64,000 nt of DNA from Dipylidium caninum (Eukaryota > Platyhelminthes > Cestoda > Cyclophyllidea > Dipylidiidae), in the NCBI GenBank assembly GCA_017562135.1, contig QEYB01000180.1:372001-436000 (forward strand), written 5' to 3'. The notes below the pieces were generated by a model. That model did not search any database and was not told the DNA's origin. It saw only the letters and a program-made list of their open reading frames with translations. Within the stretch, counting starts at the first letter, position 1. Each line of letters starts with the position of its first letter. This document shows, piece after piece, positions 12,301 to 25,300 of this stretch. The translations under genes were made by a program, and so were the position numbers.

Positions 12301-13741
12301 TATCCCCACCCATCATCATCATCATGGTTACCATTACAAATAGGCGTGGTTGTGTCATGCCACCAAAAGAAGCTGCAACCTCTGATCCAAGTATGTCCAC
12401 CTCTAGAGAAGAGTGGTGCTGCGAACGCCTTCATCTTTACCAGTCTGAGAATGTTGTCCTGTCACTTTAGGCAACTCATCGCCCACTTCGGTTGATTCCA
12501 ATCAACACACTCGCAAAGTATGCACTATTGGCAGTGGGACCAGGTCCCCGCCAAGGTAAAGCCTAGCATCGTCTCTATCGATAGGTCGACTGGTGCGAAC
12601 TCAAGTTTGTCTTACGAATTTTCCACATTTTAACAATGCGCTAAATAATGTCAATGATTTGTAAAGATTTATTTTATTTATCAACGTTACGTTTATGCCA
12701 ATTTTTCGTAATTTTCCACCGCTGGACACTGGAACGCTCCCACGAAGGCATTTCAACATTTACTGTTCCATCTTTACCTGTCTACCAATGACTGAGCCCG
12801 GTTGTTTAATTTAACATTTCCGCAAGTTAAACCGACTGTTTTGTGCACATCTCGCCTCTTAATCCCCTTACGACTTTAGAGAATATGAAAATTGTGACAC
12901 GAATGGTGAGTTGCATGTTAGCGATCTTTGCAGTCTACAACATCCTCCTCCTCCACTCCTTTGAGCGGAATGCATTGGTGTTCCTAGAAGCGATTATCTT
13001 TCAGGCCCAAGGCGCAAGACTTCACACCGCCTGCATCCCGCAGACGTTCCATGCTGTAACGTGTAACGCGGAGTTGTAAATAAGGCTAACAGTGCGACTA
13101 TGCTTTTCATATTTGGCACCATCTAACAGTTGACTTTGTCTCACTGAAAAGGCGAAATCAGGTGCAGGTTGATCAAATGTGTGAAAATGATTTTTGTCAA
13201 TTGGCTGATACGTGAACATTTTTTGCTTCTCCCAAACAGGCTCCGCATGCTCCACTCCAGCATCGCAAAAAACGTACGTTTGATGTCTTGGATATTCTGT
13301 TTGAGCGATTGTCCTTCAGGCAATTTTGCGTTAGTCTCACAGCAAGAGATTGTCTTGGGGTAGGAAATTCCTCAGCGAAACCAGTGGAATGTGGCAACAC
13401 TTGGTTGTGAGAGGCAATTTAGCCAGTGCTTCTTCCATATACCCGTTTAAGGTGCACTTAGATTTCTACACTCCTCTCTGTCTCCTATTATAGTTGCGGT
13501 GTTTTCTCTCCGAGTTAGATATTCGGATGCTCAACTATCGGAGGCGGCTGAAAAGGTCGCACAAGTGTGTAAAGTTGAAAAGTTGGTGGCGGAAACCAAC
13601 TTGCGCCTTTTGCACGAAAACAAATATAGTCTGGAGCAGCTTGTGGACGCCCTCGCTCGGGCTGGCGGTGACCTCATAAAGGCACATGAGTACCTCCAAA
13701 ACCTCGCTCCTGTCCCCGTCTCCGAGAGTTCACAAGGCTAA
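9375..13741 (+). CDS. CBL: CBL family RING E3 ubiquitin ligase
   Basis: The protein follows CBL order. Four-helix part: RIYQHIDDLFEKLKK, then EYAEYCNHFDASVTKLMKEF (9.37-9.72 kb) and ELQYFFPSGHFTTVQDFGKK (9.88 kb). EF-hand part: SKYDFDIFARLFGN (10.15-10.4 kb). SH2 domain: YTFRISMTRNGYWSVGYV (10.63-10.77 kb), with the phosphotyrosine-binding Arg of FRxS. RING: CKLCEASP, EPCGHFSCRTCC, then CYLCRGK (11.03-11.62 kb). A Pro-rich exon (MAPRVPSRPPVKW, 12.2 kb) fits SH3 binding. The last exon (13494-13741) ends in a UBA-like helix bundle (YSLEQLVDALARAGGDLIKA). CBL recruits E2 enzymes to phosphorylated tyrosine-kinase receptors. Start chosen at MAEQDCVFKR for its context. Oddities: frame changes near 9466 and 9520-9535, an exon-2 phase that does not join cleanly, an in-frame TAG at the end of the SH2 exon, and a shortened linker helix. 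Exons between 12.3 and 13.5 kb are uncertain. Confidence 0.88.
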
Positions 13742-14729
13742 CCGTATTCTTAACTCGCAAAACTGGGCGTTGCCCATACTCAAGTTTGTCCCCTTAATTA
13801 ATGCTCGCTATTTGTGGAGTAACCCACAAACATTCGATGACAGTCTTTCGTCTGACTTCTTTGTACGTGTTGCCTGCACTGAAGTAGAATCACCTGGAGT
13901 ACAACGACTCAGGCCTGATTTTGTGTAGACTTGGCGACTGATTGCTACTGCCTTTGGCCCTTCTACCAACAGTCGCGCCTGCTTGCTTGCTTGTATGCTC
14001 GAAGATATTCTGAAATTTAAAGTAGCGGCAACGCCTTGAGGAGTCAGGCGCTGCACCATCCGCACTCTACTACCACCTCCCGTGGTATCAACCCTTCGGA
14101 AGTGGACACAGCACAACCTAACACCGATGGACGCGCGTGTCTCCTTCATTTGCCACTTGGCATTGGGGACCGAAGCGGGTGTGCTACTAGCAGGTACTTA
14201 AAGCAGGCATCCTTGGCCACATTTCTGCTTTCCAGAGCCGGCAGTCCGTATGCGTGCCAGTTGTCCAAATCCGGTTTAGTGATGATATGAGTGATAAACG
14301 ACTTCATTGACGACCACACCGTCGCCATCAAATGAAACTTGGTAAGGGTGAAGTACAAGTAGGTTCCTGTGCCTTCGTCGGCTATCGGATGTGTCCCAGC
14401 CTTTATTTGTAAATGTAATTGGCAAAAGTGACAAAGTAACAGTGAGCTGATTGTGTAATAAATTGCCTGGTAAGATTCCAATGAAATCCAACAAGCGAAT
14501 ACTTTAAGACGCAGTGCGTAGCAGTAAATAATCCCGGAAGGCAATGACGGACAACGGAGTGAGGCGTGCAAGCGCCTGCAATACAACAGAAATCAAGAAC
14601 CATAGCGTACGGAAGAGATGGCGATGCTGAAGGCCACGGACATCGACATGTGACGAAGGGGGGTGGAGGGAGGGGGGCGAATGACAGGTAAGAGGGCGGG
14701 CTTGAGGCGGGGCGGAGGAGGCTTTCGAA
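13742..14729. other. Convergent 3' region between CBL and SCAMP
   Basis: The two genes end towards each other here. Open frames on both strands overlap and carry no family signal. A G-rich stretch at about 14658-14702 on the plus strand is C-rich on the SCAMP mRNA strand and lies in its 3' untranslated region. Both 3' UTRs probably fill this interval. Confidence 0.5.
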
Positions 14730-17700
14730 TCAATAACGAATGTCACCACGCGACGAGGGTCCCACGAAGGCCTCTCGAGCTGCGTTCATTCCCATGTTCC
14801 GCACCACGGGGTTGCCGGCCAGACTGGTGGTGAACTCCTCGCGAGCCCTCCCGAAACTCGCCCCTGTCGACCGATACATTCGATGGACCTGATCCAGAAA
14901 AACGTGAGATCGGATGTCAACTCAGTAGGCGAATCTCCCGTAGCCCTATGTACTCATTCCATGGTATTTGAGGCGACTAACGGCAGTAACAAGGTTCGAC
15001 ATTTTTAACAAGACAAAACCCGGGTCAACGAAAATATTGGGTTTGATCAGCCAAAATCTTGATTGGTGCAAAGCATCGCAAGTCGTTACCGTATGGCTAA
15101 GAAGTTGAAGGCACAAATCAGACGACACCAACGATGAAATGAGGTCGAAAATTACATCCCTTCCGAGGAAATGACACCTGCCTCAAAAGTTGCAAAACAA
15201 CATGGACCAGATGCATACGCAATCTGCATCTAAAGAGTGATACACCCTCATCAGGTCTGCATTCACAGAGTGGACATACCGCCACAAAGTAGTAGGCACA
15301 TGCGGCGAGCTCAGCGCCAAAGAGACAAGCGATGAAGAGAATGAAGCCACCGACGCCAGGATGCGTTTTCACCACACCCAGTCCCACCAACAGTCCGCTG
15401 CAAGGAAGAAAAACATTCAGTCTCATATAGTTTCAACCCCAAAAGATGTTCAGACTAGCCTGGGAGGGGCAGTATTTGTCAGGAAAGCTGCCTTAGGTAC
15501 CTCAAACAATTTTCACACTATGGCCACACTGGGAATACGCGCCACGTAGACACGCACGTGAAAATGTGATGCATACCAGTTAGTTAAGTTAAATCATATT
15601 GAAAAATCAAAAAAGGGTGGACTTAAAGAATGCGTAAATTGGCATATATGCCAATTGATAAGCTGAAAAAAGTAATCTAGACAAGACAGTGGGGAAACGC
15701 TGAAAATTTTTGTACGATACCTTGGAACCTATGACTTACCAAGTGCCCCAATTCATGATGCCCAAAAACTGGATGAGGAGAATTATGCATTGGACGAAGA
15801 AGACGAAGAAGAAAATGAAGAAATTAACAGAGCTGTCTGACCTGGAAAATTGGTAGATTAACAATTTTAAAGAGTAAATGCGCAATCTGGTTTATATGTT
15901 AAGCAAATAATCTACATTAAAATCATAAAACCTTGGTCTATGTGGTATAGTAAGAGTTTGCACCATCTAAACAGAAGGAAGTTCCGTGTAGACCTAATGA
16001 AAGGAGGTAATGAACCGAAAATAATCACTGAAACTAGCTCCACGTCAAATAGATAATAAAAGAAAATGTTAGTGAGACCTTTAAAGTGGTAGTTATAAAG
16101 GGTGTTATTTGGGCGTAGGTGATTGAAAATGAAAAAAAATATACGAATAATTGCGGAAACTATCTGTCGATGTTTAAGTCAATAGGATGATTTAAATGGT
16201 AGTGTTAACAGTATTTACTATTTAGACCGAATATAAGTCTTAAAAAAGGGTAATAAAGCAGATAAGAAGGTTTAAAACCTACTTGAAGGCTTTATAGAGG
16301 GGACGGAACCAGCAAACATAAGATAGAGGGATACAGAATATGAAGATTAAAATTGACACCCCAAACAGGGTGCCTCCATTTGGATCGGCCGACTGGGCAA
16401 AGTTGACCAAACTACCGAGAATGTTGACAGTTAGTAGGATCGCGTATGAAATCCAAATGTAATAACCGAAGGTAACGAGCCGACGGAACTCTGCTTTGAT
16501 TTCTATGTCGATGTTCTGGTAGAAGCAAGGCGTACAAGGACAGAAACTCGGGAGCGGAGGCCAATTCTTACGAAAAGCTGGTCAGGTAAATAGACTCGGG
16601 TTACAAAATCGCAATAAAAAAAGCTTCAACAACCGCCTAATCCAGCCAGACCGTTAACTGCAATGAGGATGACTATGATGAAACAATTGCAGCACATGTA
16701 ACCCAGGTTGTGTAAATAAACGTGTACTTAAAAATGTTAGTAAAGAGTAATTTGTGAGAAAAACCGACTACAGTGGGCAAAGAAACCTGAGCAGTGTCTC
16801 AGAAGAGGCTCAAAATAGGACATATAAATTAGGCGTTGTTTATAATGCGAAGGTTTATGGCCAAAGTAAACGAAATAACCAATTCTGGAGAATGCTAATA
16901 GGCGCATTCCTATGTCTGTGAACGACAGAGCCAAATAAAAGCATCTCATTGAAGGCCAAAAATTTGGGTTAAATATACAAAAATATGTTAGTATTTGAGA
17001 GAAAGAAAACAATATTACTTCTGACTTAAATTCCACCGAAGGCAAATACTCATATAACATTATGACCGAGGGTAACTCACGGTGATTTTGCCCAAACACG
17101 GGGTATGGTCAAACTTCTCTAGTCTACGACGGTAATAACAAATACCTATTCACCCCATTCAAAAATTCTCTAAATGGCGATAAGAAATCAAGTATTCCGA
17201 CCAATAAATTTCAATTAAACAAATGTTTTACTCAAATATGTAATTACCTAAATGGAATACAAAAAACACTTTTAAAGATGACTGATTATTATTATTCCAC
17301 TTGCAACGACATATAGCTCAGTGATGCAAGTGTTTAAAGGTAGGATGATTAAAATTCATTTAAGTTAAAAGATTAATCAAACTTCAAAAAGCGTGGATCA
17401 CTTATTACGCACATAAACATGCACATGCACGAAGAGGGTACCACAAGAAACGAGTTTAACATGAAACATTTTTTACATAATAGAAGTAAAAAAAGCAACA
17501 TGTCACATCTGCTTATTCATACAAGTGAAACTTAAATCCTTTGATATAAATTCTGTTACTTATACAGCGCGTAATAAATAAATCCTCTAACTGGGCAAAG
17601 ATTGCAAAATATAAATGTCCCTTAAGGAAAAATATTGAAAAGAAAGGCAAAATGTCAGAGAGAATAAACAATGTAAAACCTCACATCAGATTGAAAATTA

Positions 17701-18428
17701 AAAACTACGGGAAAGCACAATAGGTAAGTGTTCCAAAGGAATCAACTGGTGGTAGAATGAAACAGGTAGTAGATAAGGAAGCATAGATTGTACGCATAGG
17801 TAATTCAACCAGTAACTAAAAAGCTTTTCAAACAAAATTGTAAAAATTTGGTATTTTACATGAAATAGAAATATCTAAGCAAATTCCAGGGCAATCAAGG
17901 AGAGAAGCATGAGATTTATGTAAACTGCAAAAGAAAAAGCTCCATTAGGACTGCGTAAGGCACACAACCTGAATTGGCTGTCTGTTCTTCCAAGCGCCTA
18001 TATTCCTCTTCTCGACGCGACAACTCAGCAGCCCTTCGTTCGAGTTCTTCCTGTCTGCGTTGGAGCACATCAGTCGTCATTTGGGACACAGACGTAGGGG
18101 TGTTCACAGCCTCCTTCTTTTCACCAAAAGGGTTATATCCGTCTAGTCCCTGATCCTGAATTGTACTCGACTCCGCTGGTAGGCTTGGTGCAGAATGACC
18201 CCCAAGCCCTGTAGTGGACTGAAAGATAGAGAAATAAAATAAGGCAGAGAAATGATTGATCATGCTTTAGCGTCATGATTTTTAGAATACCATGATGATA
18301 CCTAAGTCAGCAATAAATTAAAGAAGATAAGTCACGACTAGAGCTAATGTGTCTACCGTATGCGATGATTAGGCAGTACTTACCGGATCGGCAAAAGGAT
18401 TCTCGCTTAAGCGCTGATAACTATCCAT
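14730..18428 (-). CDS. SCAMP: Secretory carrier-associated membrane protein (SCAMP), complete
   Basis: Six exons join in frame: about 18428-18384, 18219-17969, 16577-16283, 15841-15740, 15397-15280 and 14888-14730, giving about 320 residues, normal for a full-length SCAMP. Exon 1 has NPFADP and exon 2 YNPFGEKK, the NPF motifs that bind EH-domain endocytic adaptors, then a coiled coil ([20 protein letters not shown]). Exon 3 begins with the amphipathic segment [17 protein letters not shown] before TM1 and TM2 and ends at [11 protein letters not shown]. Exon 4 ([15 protein letters not shown], then MNWGTC) and exon 5 carry TM3 and TM4. Exon 6 opens [19 protein letters not shown], the conserved cytosolic stretch after TM4. 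The product cycles between trans-Golgi, endosomes and plasma membrane. No frame defects were found, in contrast to several neighbours. The intron before exon 3 is about 1.4 kb. Confidence 0.95.
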
Positions 18429-19330
18429 AGTAAGCTTCGAGAAGCGGGCAGACAATTCCCAATGGGCAAGGTTGATGCAGCTCAATGATGAATTAAATGA
18501 TCGGGAATATTTCGGCAACTTTTAACTATCACAGCCACCTGCATTGTTTAACGCCAAATAAAGCAAACTAAGTAATGAAATTAAATATAACATTATTTTG
18601 AGACCAAAATTTGCAACATTTCAACCAAACTTAGTTCTACCCACGTCGCACGCAACTTCTGCATTCCCTTAATGAAGCAGGCGTGGTGCCATATACAATA
18701 GCTTTTATTTAAAAGTTTCGTTTACATCTGCCATCCTACGTTGCCCGATCTTCAAATTTCATTAGTCAGCCAAGACAGAATATGAGTCGACAAAGAGAAT
18801 CCAAAGGGTCGTCGGAGGCATTACATTTCCAAGGCCGAAAGAAAAGCATGATTGGCATAGACACGGCCCGTAGGACTTATGTTACCTCGACTGACCAGTT
18901 GTGACCATCTTGCAAACAAAAGCCACATTCTTACCTTAATAACTCGAACTGCAGCTGATTCCCAAAACCTCACATCTTCCGCTGGAAACCGTTTTTTTTC
19001 GATATCAAATACGTACGCTCAGGTCCAGGTCTACTTCCATACCTCCAGCGTGCAAATTTTGAACCGGGAACAGAGACAGCCCCCCACAACCCATATATGC
19101 TCTCGCCCATAATTATTTCATGCGGTATTTGTGGAATGACTAGATATATTGGTGTCACTTCTAAGTAAGCAATGCCCGCGTTTCTGCCCCGGCCCTGTAA
19201 TGAACCGGCCTCAAGCAAGCAACTCGGCCGGTGCGTCGTTTTTTTCAGTCGTTTATACACCTCCATTCATTGATTTTTCTTCAAATATCTCTAACGTTAC
19301 AAGGCACAAAAGGGAAGGTACGCATTTACT

Positions 19331-22300
19331 TTATTTTTGAATAGCATTATTGGCGGATGCCTTCCACGAAAATACGGCTTCTGTCTCTGCAGACTGAAAA
19401 GGAAAAAAAAAACACGTGATGCGCGAAAAGTTTGATGCCAGGACTGTGGACAAAACCCCACCCACATCACGGGGAATGGTCCGTCGTCGACATTAGAGTT
19501 GTGTTCTGGAAACATTTCCTGAAAACCCCAAGTAGGTAATAAGTTCTAGCCTCCATCTTAATGACGTTCTTTGCCAGTTTTTGGCAGCAATGGAGCACCC
19601 CAAGTACAAGATCCACCACTTATAGACAATAGGAATTCAGTAACTCTCCTACTGTGGGTATATTAATGCTGCATGAATAAAGATACTGGAAGATAGCACA
19701 GAGGCAAGCAGTAGTGTGGGATAAGCTGAAAACTAAACCTACGGATGATCGCCGAGGAGGAGCTGAATGTCGATAGCGGGGGCTCCGCAAACACCTCTGC
19801 GAAGACACGGAGCCCGATAGTCGACTTTGGCTGCCCTGCTGGGTCTTGTAAGCAAGAGGGCAAGGTGTTAATTTGTTTCAGCAAATGCACAAATGATTAA
19901 AATTTGCTTAAATAATCCATCAAAAACGACAAAAATGAGCTGGGCGATCGCATCTACTATTCTTCGTTTAAGGTTAGTTGTTGACATCGGGGGCACATGA
20001 TACAAAAATTTAGGTATTTCGTTGGAATTTTCTGACTTGGCATTGATTTGTCTTATGAAAATAAAGAGAATGTAAATTTAACCACAAAATATGATAGTAA
20101 CTAAGACACTTTAATTAACCTGTTCATGGTAAAAACACTCATATTTCAAAGCTTCGCCAACCAAAATTGGAGCAGGTAGTTTCGTTCGCGCCTTAGGTGT
20201 CGGGCGACTTTCTCCTGACGGCAGTGGTGGAGGCTCCACGGTCGGCGATCGCGGTACAATGATCGGTGGAGAGATATCTGAAGGCGGAAATGTTGTCTGT
20301 ATTATTTTCGTAAATGGGGGAAAAATGAGCAAACACCTGTAATTATTTTCTTGTCTGTGTAGGTTGATGAAGCCGATATTTTGTTTAATGTGTAACTTGA
20401 AGAGAAACAATGAGTACCAACAAACTCATACGACCTTACAAATTGGCTTCCTCACAAGAAAGTAGAAACAAGAGGGGAGGACCTTGTGCAAACGATGTAG
20501 TCTCTACAGCCGCTGACTCACCCAATGAGGCATGGGAAGGGAAGGTCGACTGCGAGGAGTCGCGTTTGACCTCTGGCCGCGTCTGTAAGTATTGTAAACT
20601 AGTGTGGCCATCACCATGCCGTGTCGTATTTTGACTCAAATGTGTCGACAGGTCCTCTCCGCCCGGCTTGGAAGTGAGAGCAAAGAAACCGCATGCTTAT
20701 AAATATACTACTGATTCAATTTGGATATAATTGCAATTTATCAACAAAAAAATAGGAACTTACAACACAAAGGTGGTTTTGACCTCTGATCGGCGTGTTT
20801 GAGGCTAAAATAAAGTAGTAGTAAATGCCTTCATTAGACCTTGTAGTGGGCCTAATGTCTTGGATAAAGTTCCACTTACCCAAGGATTTCACGTCAAGAT
20901 ATGATGTTGAGGCGCGCAAAAACGGGCTCACGGCTCTCTCACTTTGGGGCTCTCGTTTTGGACTTGGATTACGTGCAAGAACTTGAGGCTAAGACACAAG
21001 CGAAGATGAGGAGATGAAAGCAACATGACTGCCGTTTCGTCTCCCACGTGCTGACTGTTAATGATACAATTAGTGGGTGCTCTGCCGATAGGCAATAATG
21101 GGACGGCTGTCCTGCAGGAGTATGCATACTACTTTCATCCATACACGACTCCATAAGCCTATTACTTTTTTGAAGATTTTGCCAACAATTTCTTAGAAAA
21201 GGCACAATTACTCCTCACTATACCCAAATAACAACGTACGACATTCAGTTGTGAGAAATATCCTTTCTTCAGTTCAGCAGCGGAGCCTAAAGGCAGATAC
21301 AAAACTTTGCTTTGTCTGAATTGAATAATGGTGATAAGGAATAAAACCTCTACTACTTTGTGCTAATGGGGAATGCCCGAGAGGCGTGGAATGGTCCGAT
21401 AGTTGGTGGTTGACGCTCAAGAGTGATGCACGCCTGCATTGAAAATAATGACTGAGTCTCACTGGAGTGTGGTCGGGCTAGAAGCAAAAAATAGATGAAG
21501 ATAACGTTGACGAAAGCTTGTTCCACATTTCAACACTGTGATGCCACACTACTTACAAGCTGAAGCAGTGGGGATGACTGTGCATTTGGGGGTAAAGTTG
21601 TAGGCCCTGAAATATAACGATTTTAACAAATATTGTATAGCATACAAGAGGAAAGAGGAACCGGAATGTAGTAGTTGGTTATAGTACAAAGCTGAAAAGC
21701 TGTGAAGCAATTAACGGCTGTATTAGCGAATTTTAATTCCTTTCTCCAAACACTAAACATTAATTTATAATAATAAGTATTCTCCAACACGCAAGCATGT
21801 ACCTCTGAGGAGGATTGCTGAAATGTTAAATCAAAAAAGCGGGGAATTATGGTTCTTTGACACCTGTAAACCCATTCTTAAAAAAGTGGATTATGAGCAA
21901 TCAACATTAGCCTGAGGTAAAACAACTCCGACCCGAGCGTAAATTCATAGCGTGGAGTTTGCTATAACAGTTAATAATAATGGGTGGTCGAGGCTGTTAC
22001 GGGGGAGGGGAGGCGTCGAAAAGGTACCACAACTCTTCCGGCAGATTTCGATCATGAATTAGTTCTCCACAAAGCCAGTTCCCCCCAAAGTAAAAGGTCA
22101 GTAGTCGTTTTCGGCTAAGATGACTGCATTTTAGAGGGAGAGTTACAGCAATTGTCTAGCAAAACGGTAGCGAGAGCAAGAACACGGGTAAAATAAAATA
22201 ACATTTCAGATTCAAATAAGAGTGATGACAGAGCAAAAAATCGTACCTTTTGAGATCGACAAAGGGGTGCGCGAACTCCCGGCGACGGAAGGGACGGGCT

Positions 22301-25300
22301 GAAGGTGGCAGGAAGTAGGCGCAGGATGTTCACTAGTCTTCCACTGTGTGAAAAACGACGAGAGGGTGGGAGGGGAAGGGAGGGGGGGTTAGAGGGAATG
22401 AAGAAGTAGTTTGTTGTTACCTGGTGACCAGAAGGCTGCACGCCACTCATGCAGAAAGAAATGTCGTAAATAGACACGCACACTACATGACGCTCTAAGC
22501 ACATCTCGCCAGCACGAAAATGTACGTCCTCACGCAAAGTGTGAGAGAAAGGAGCTAATGAAATGAAAAGAGAAATAGACAAATATCCCCCCGACCAGTG
22601 TGCAATACTGAAGTATAGAATTGGGGTTTTTTCGAGGCACACATTGCACATATTGGGCATTTTGCTGCAAATGAGAGACGACTTGGCATTTTTAACCATT
22701 TAAATTTAGTCACCGGAACAATTTTCATTTGCCGATACATTAGGGCACACTGACGTACCATCGGAAGTGAGATATCGTCTGCGCTGTTATGAAGGATCTG
22801 TTGAATACGGTTTTCATTAACTTTGTTCCGTGGTTTCTCCAATTCATTGTCGGGGTGCAAGGGAACCAAGTCGCCGATAAGGTTCGGTTCGTCTGCATGA
22901 CCCATTGGGACAGTTGAGGGTCGGGTTGGCATTAGACCACAACAAACAAGTGGTTCGTGCACACAGAAGTGGATGGCACGCCACCCGGCACTTTTGAAAC
23001 GTTTCTGTAGGTCCCGTTGGGTCCACAGGGTCTGGAGGAGAAAACGGGCAAAGCGAACCGTTTTGTCACGGTTGGAGGGTACCGGATCGGCAAAGTCCAC
23101 GTAGAGGCCTGTATGGGCAATCGCTAAGCAGGGCGGCACGCCTCCACATTCAAGAAAGAGCCTAATTAAAGATTAGGATTTCTTGAAAAGTCCATTGCAT
23201 CAAGTTAACCTCACACTTTCCGTCCCGCCCGATGGTAGGCATTTACACAAGTTCATTCATTCGAAATGGCGGCAACAGGACAATTTAATGTTATTCCGTT
23301 TAAGTGCATGCCAGAAGACAGGAAACAGCGCTGTCAGCAAGCGTCGATCTTGCTTGAGTGCGGGTCTGATCCCAACAACCAGGATAAATTTAAGTCAGAC
23401 ACAAGGGAAGAAAAACGATGGCCTTAAAGTCTCCGTCCAAATCACACACACCGGGATCTCTCACCTTAAGCAGACAGGTTAGGAGCAAGTTGCTGCATTC
23501 GGAGAAGTTGTTACGGTGAATTACATACACTCCGTGCTACTGTACTTGATCCAATAGATTTTTGGGATAATTTCACTCAGTTCTTTTTTTTGAGATTTTG
23601 GCAGCTAATTTCGCGCAATTTTTGACGCGATGGAAGGTAGAAGTTGTAACTTCGTCACATAACTAGGCATTTTAGGACATGGCCGATGCGTGCCAGTTCT
23701 TCCTCAGATTCCCAAGCGAACGCTACCATACCGTAATGAGTCAAACAATGTGGGCAAGCACAGCGTCAGGCTACATTGACGAGTATTTGAAATTACTTAA
23801 TTGGGCAATACACCGATCAAACACTGAAAGGTGTGATATAAGCACACGCTGTTCTTAAGCACGAACTCTCACACACAAGGCACGATCCGAGCTTGACTTT
23901 ACGAGAACGTAAAGCGCGGCGAGAATAGCGGAGGCAGTGTGAAGGCTGACGGGTGTGTCAGTGGGCACCACGAACCCCCCGCTGACGGCGCTGGCCGCCT
24001 GAAGTACTGGCAGTCTGGAGATTAGGAGACGCATTGCATAGAACGCCACCGAACTGCGTAAGTCCTCCTCCTCGGCCACGTTTCTCAACGCTGTCGCCGT
24101 GGTCAATACAATGCCGTCATCTTCCGAAATTAACGGAGCCGCAAGCACCAAGACATTGTCACCACTGCGAAACTTTTCGCAAAAAAAGGAAAAAACGTGA
24201 ATAAATACGCAAAAACTAGTTATAAGTGTGGGTTTTGTAACTTACAAATGAGCGAACTTCGGAGCTGGGTTGCCAGTCGCAAGCCGTAAGATTTTGAATG
24301 GCGCCTGCGGCAGATTCCACAGTGGCATTATTTGTTGAGCAACGAAGAATTGAAATATAATTTTCTATCAGATTTCGAGACCAAAGCAACCGACTACCTT
24401 GAATAGATTCCAAGTTAGAAGGTGGTCTCTCTAAATAATCAGGTCCCCATCCCATCCATTTGTTCGCTGTCGGAGACCTTCTTAAATCTGGGAGTAAAAA
24501 TTGACGGAAGGGCTCTTTCACAATCATACAACATTTTCACCTAAACCTCATAGAGATAACTTTAAAATAGGTGCTTCAGATGATAAATGCTTCAAATTTA
24601 GTAGAAAACACGAAGTACACGAGAATAAAGTACATCCGAATGCTTTTAATGAGGAATATCAAGACTAAGACAAAAAAAGACACAGGAAATAGGTCAACCT
24701 GTCTAACCAGGTCAGATCAAAGATTAGGAAAATAAAGTAAAAAAAAGTTCATGATTGTTTACAAAATTTTTCGCAGTAAACGCACTCATTACAATTCCTC
24801 GACGGTGGCCTGCATGACGGAATAGTTTCTTAAAAGCAAATTTCCTTTCAGGTACGGGACTTGTGGCTGCATTGGAGTAATCTGCCTCTCGACGTACGAG
24901 ATAGGCAGGATCACGAATTTCTTGTAAAGCAAAACTAAGGTTTCGCAAAATACATATGCAATTTTCCAATGCTTTGCCCTCAAAATCAAAGTTTTCAACA
25001 CATTGAGAACAGACGTAACTGAGAGCAGCCACCAGACCGGTGGTTTCCCGAAGACGATGCCGACACTCTGCGTCTTCAACAAGAATATTTCTGAAATTGG
25101 AAAGGTTATTCAAGTCATGACACTTGAGCCCAGAACAGCAAGAGCAATTTTTTCCGAAACAATTGCAAAAGTTTCAAGTGATAAACTCAAGAATACAAAA
25201 TGCTGCTAACAAGTCAATCTAAAATGATATTAAGTAAGATTAATGGGTTGTAAAAAAGAAATTAAGCTTACTCTATACCCATAAAACTATAAATGCATGT

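Noticed and set aside
12311..12325. CAT repeat as a coding His tract in CBL
   Set aside because: It lies after the stop of the Pro-rich exon in the frame that matches CBL, so it is more likely intron or UTR.
22115..22699. A 194-codon minus-strand frame
   Set aside because: It crosses intron sequence of the catenin gene. Only the short stretch around 22336-22250 is an exon, and in another frame.
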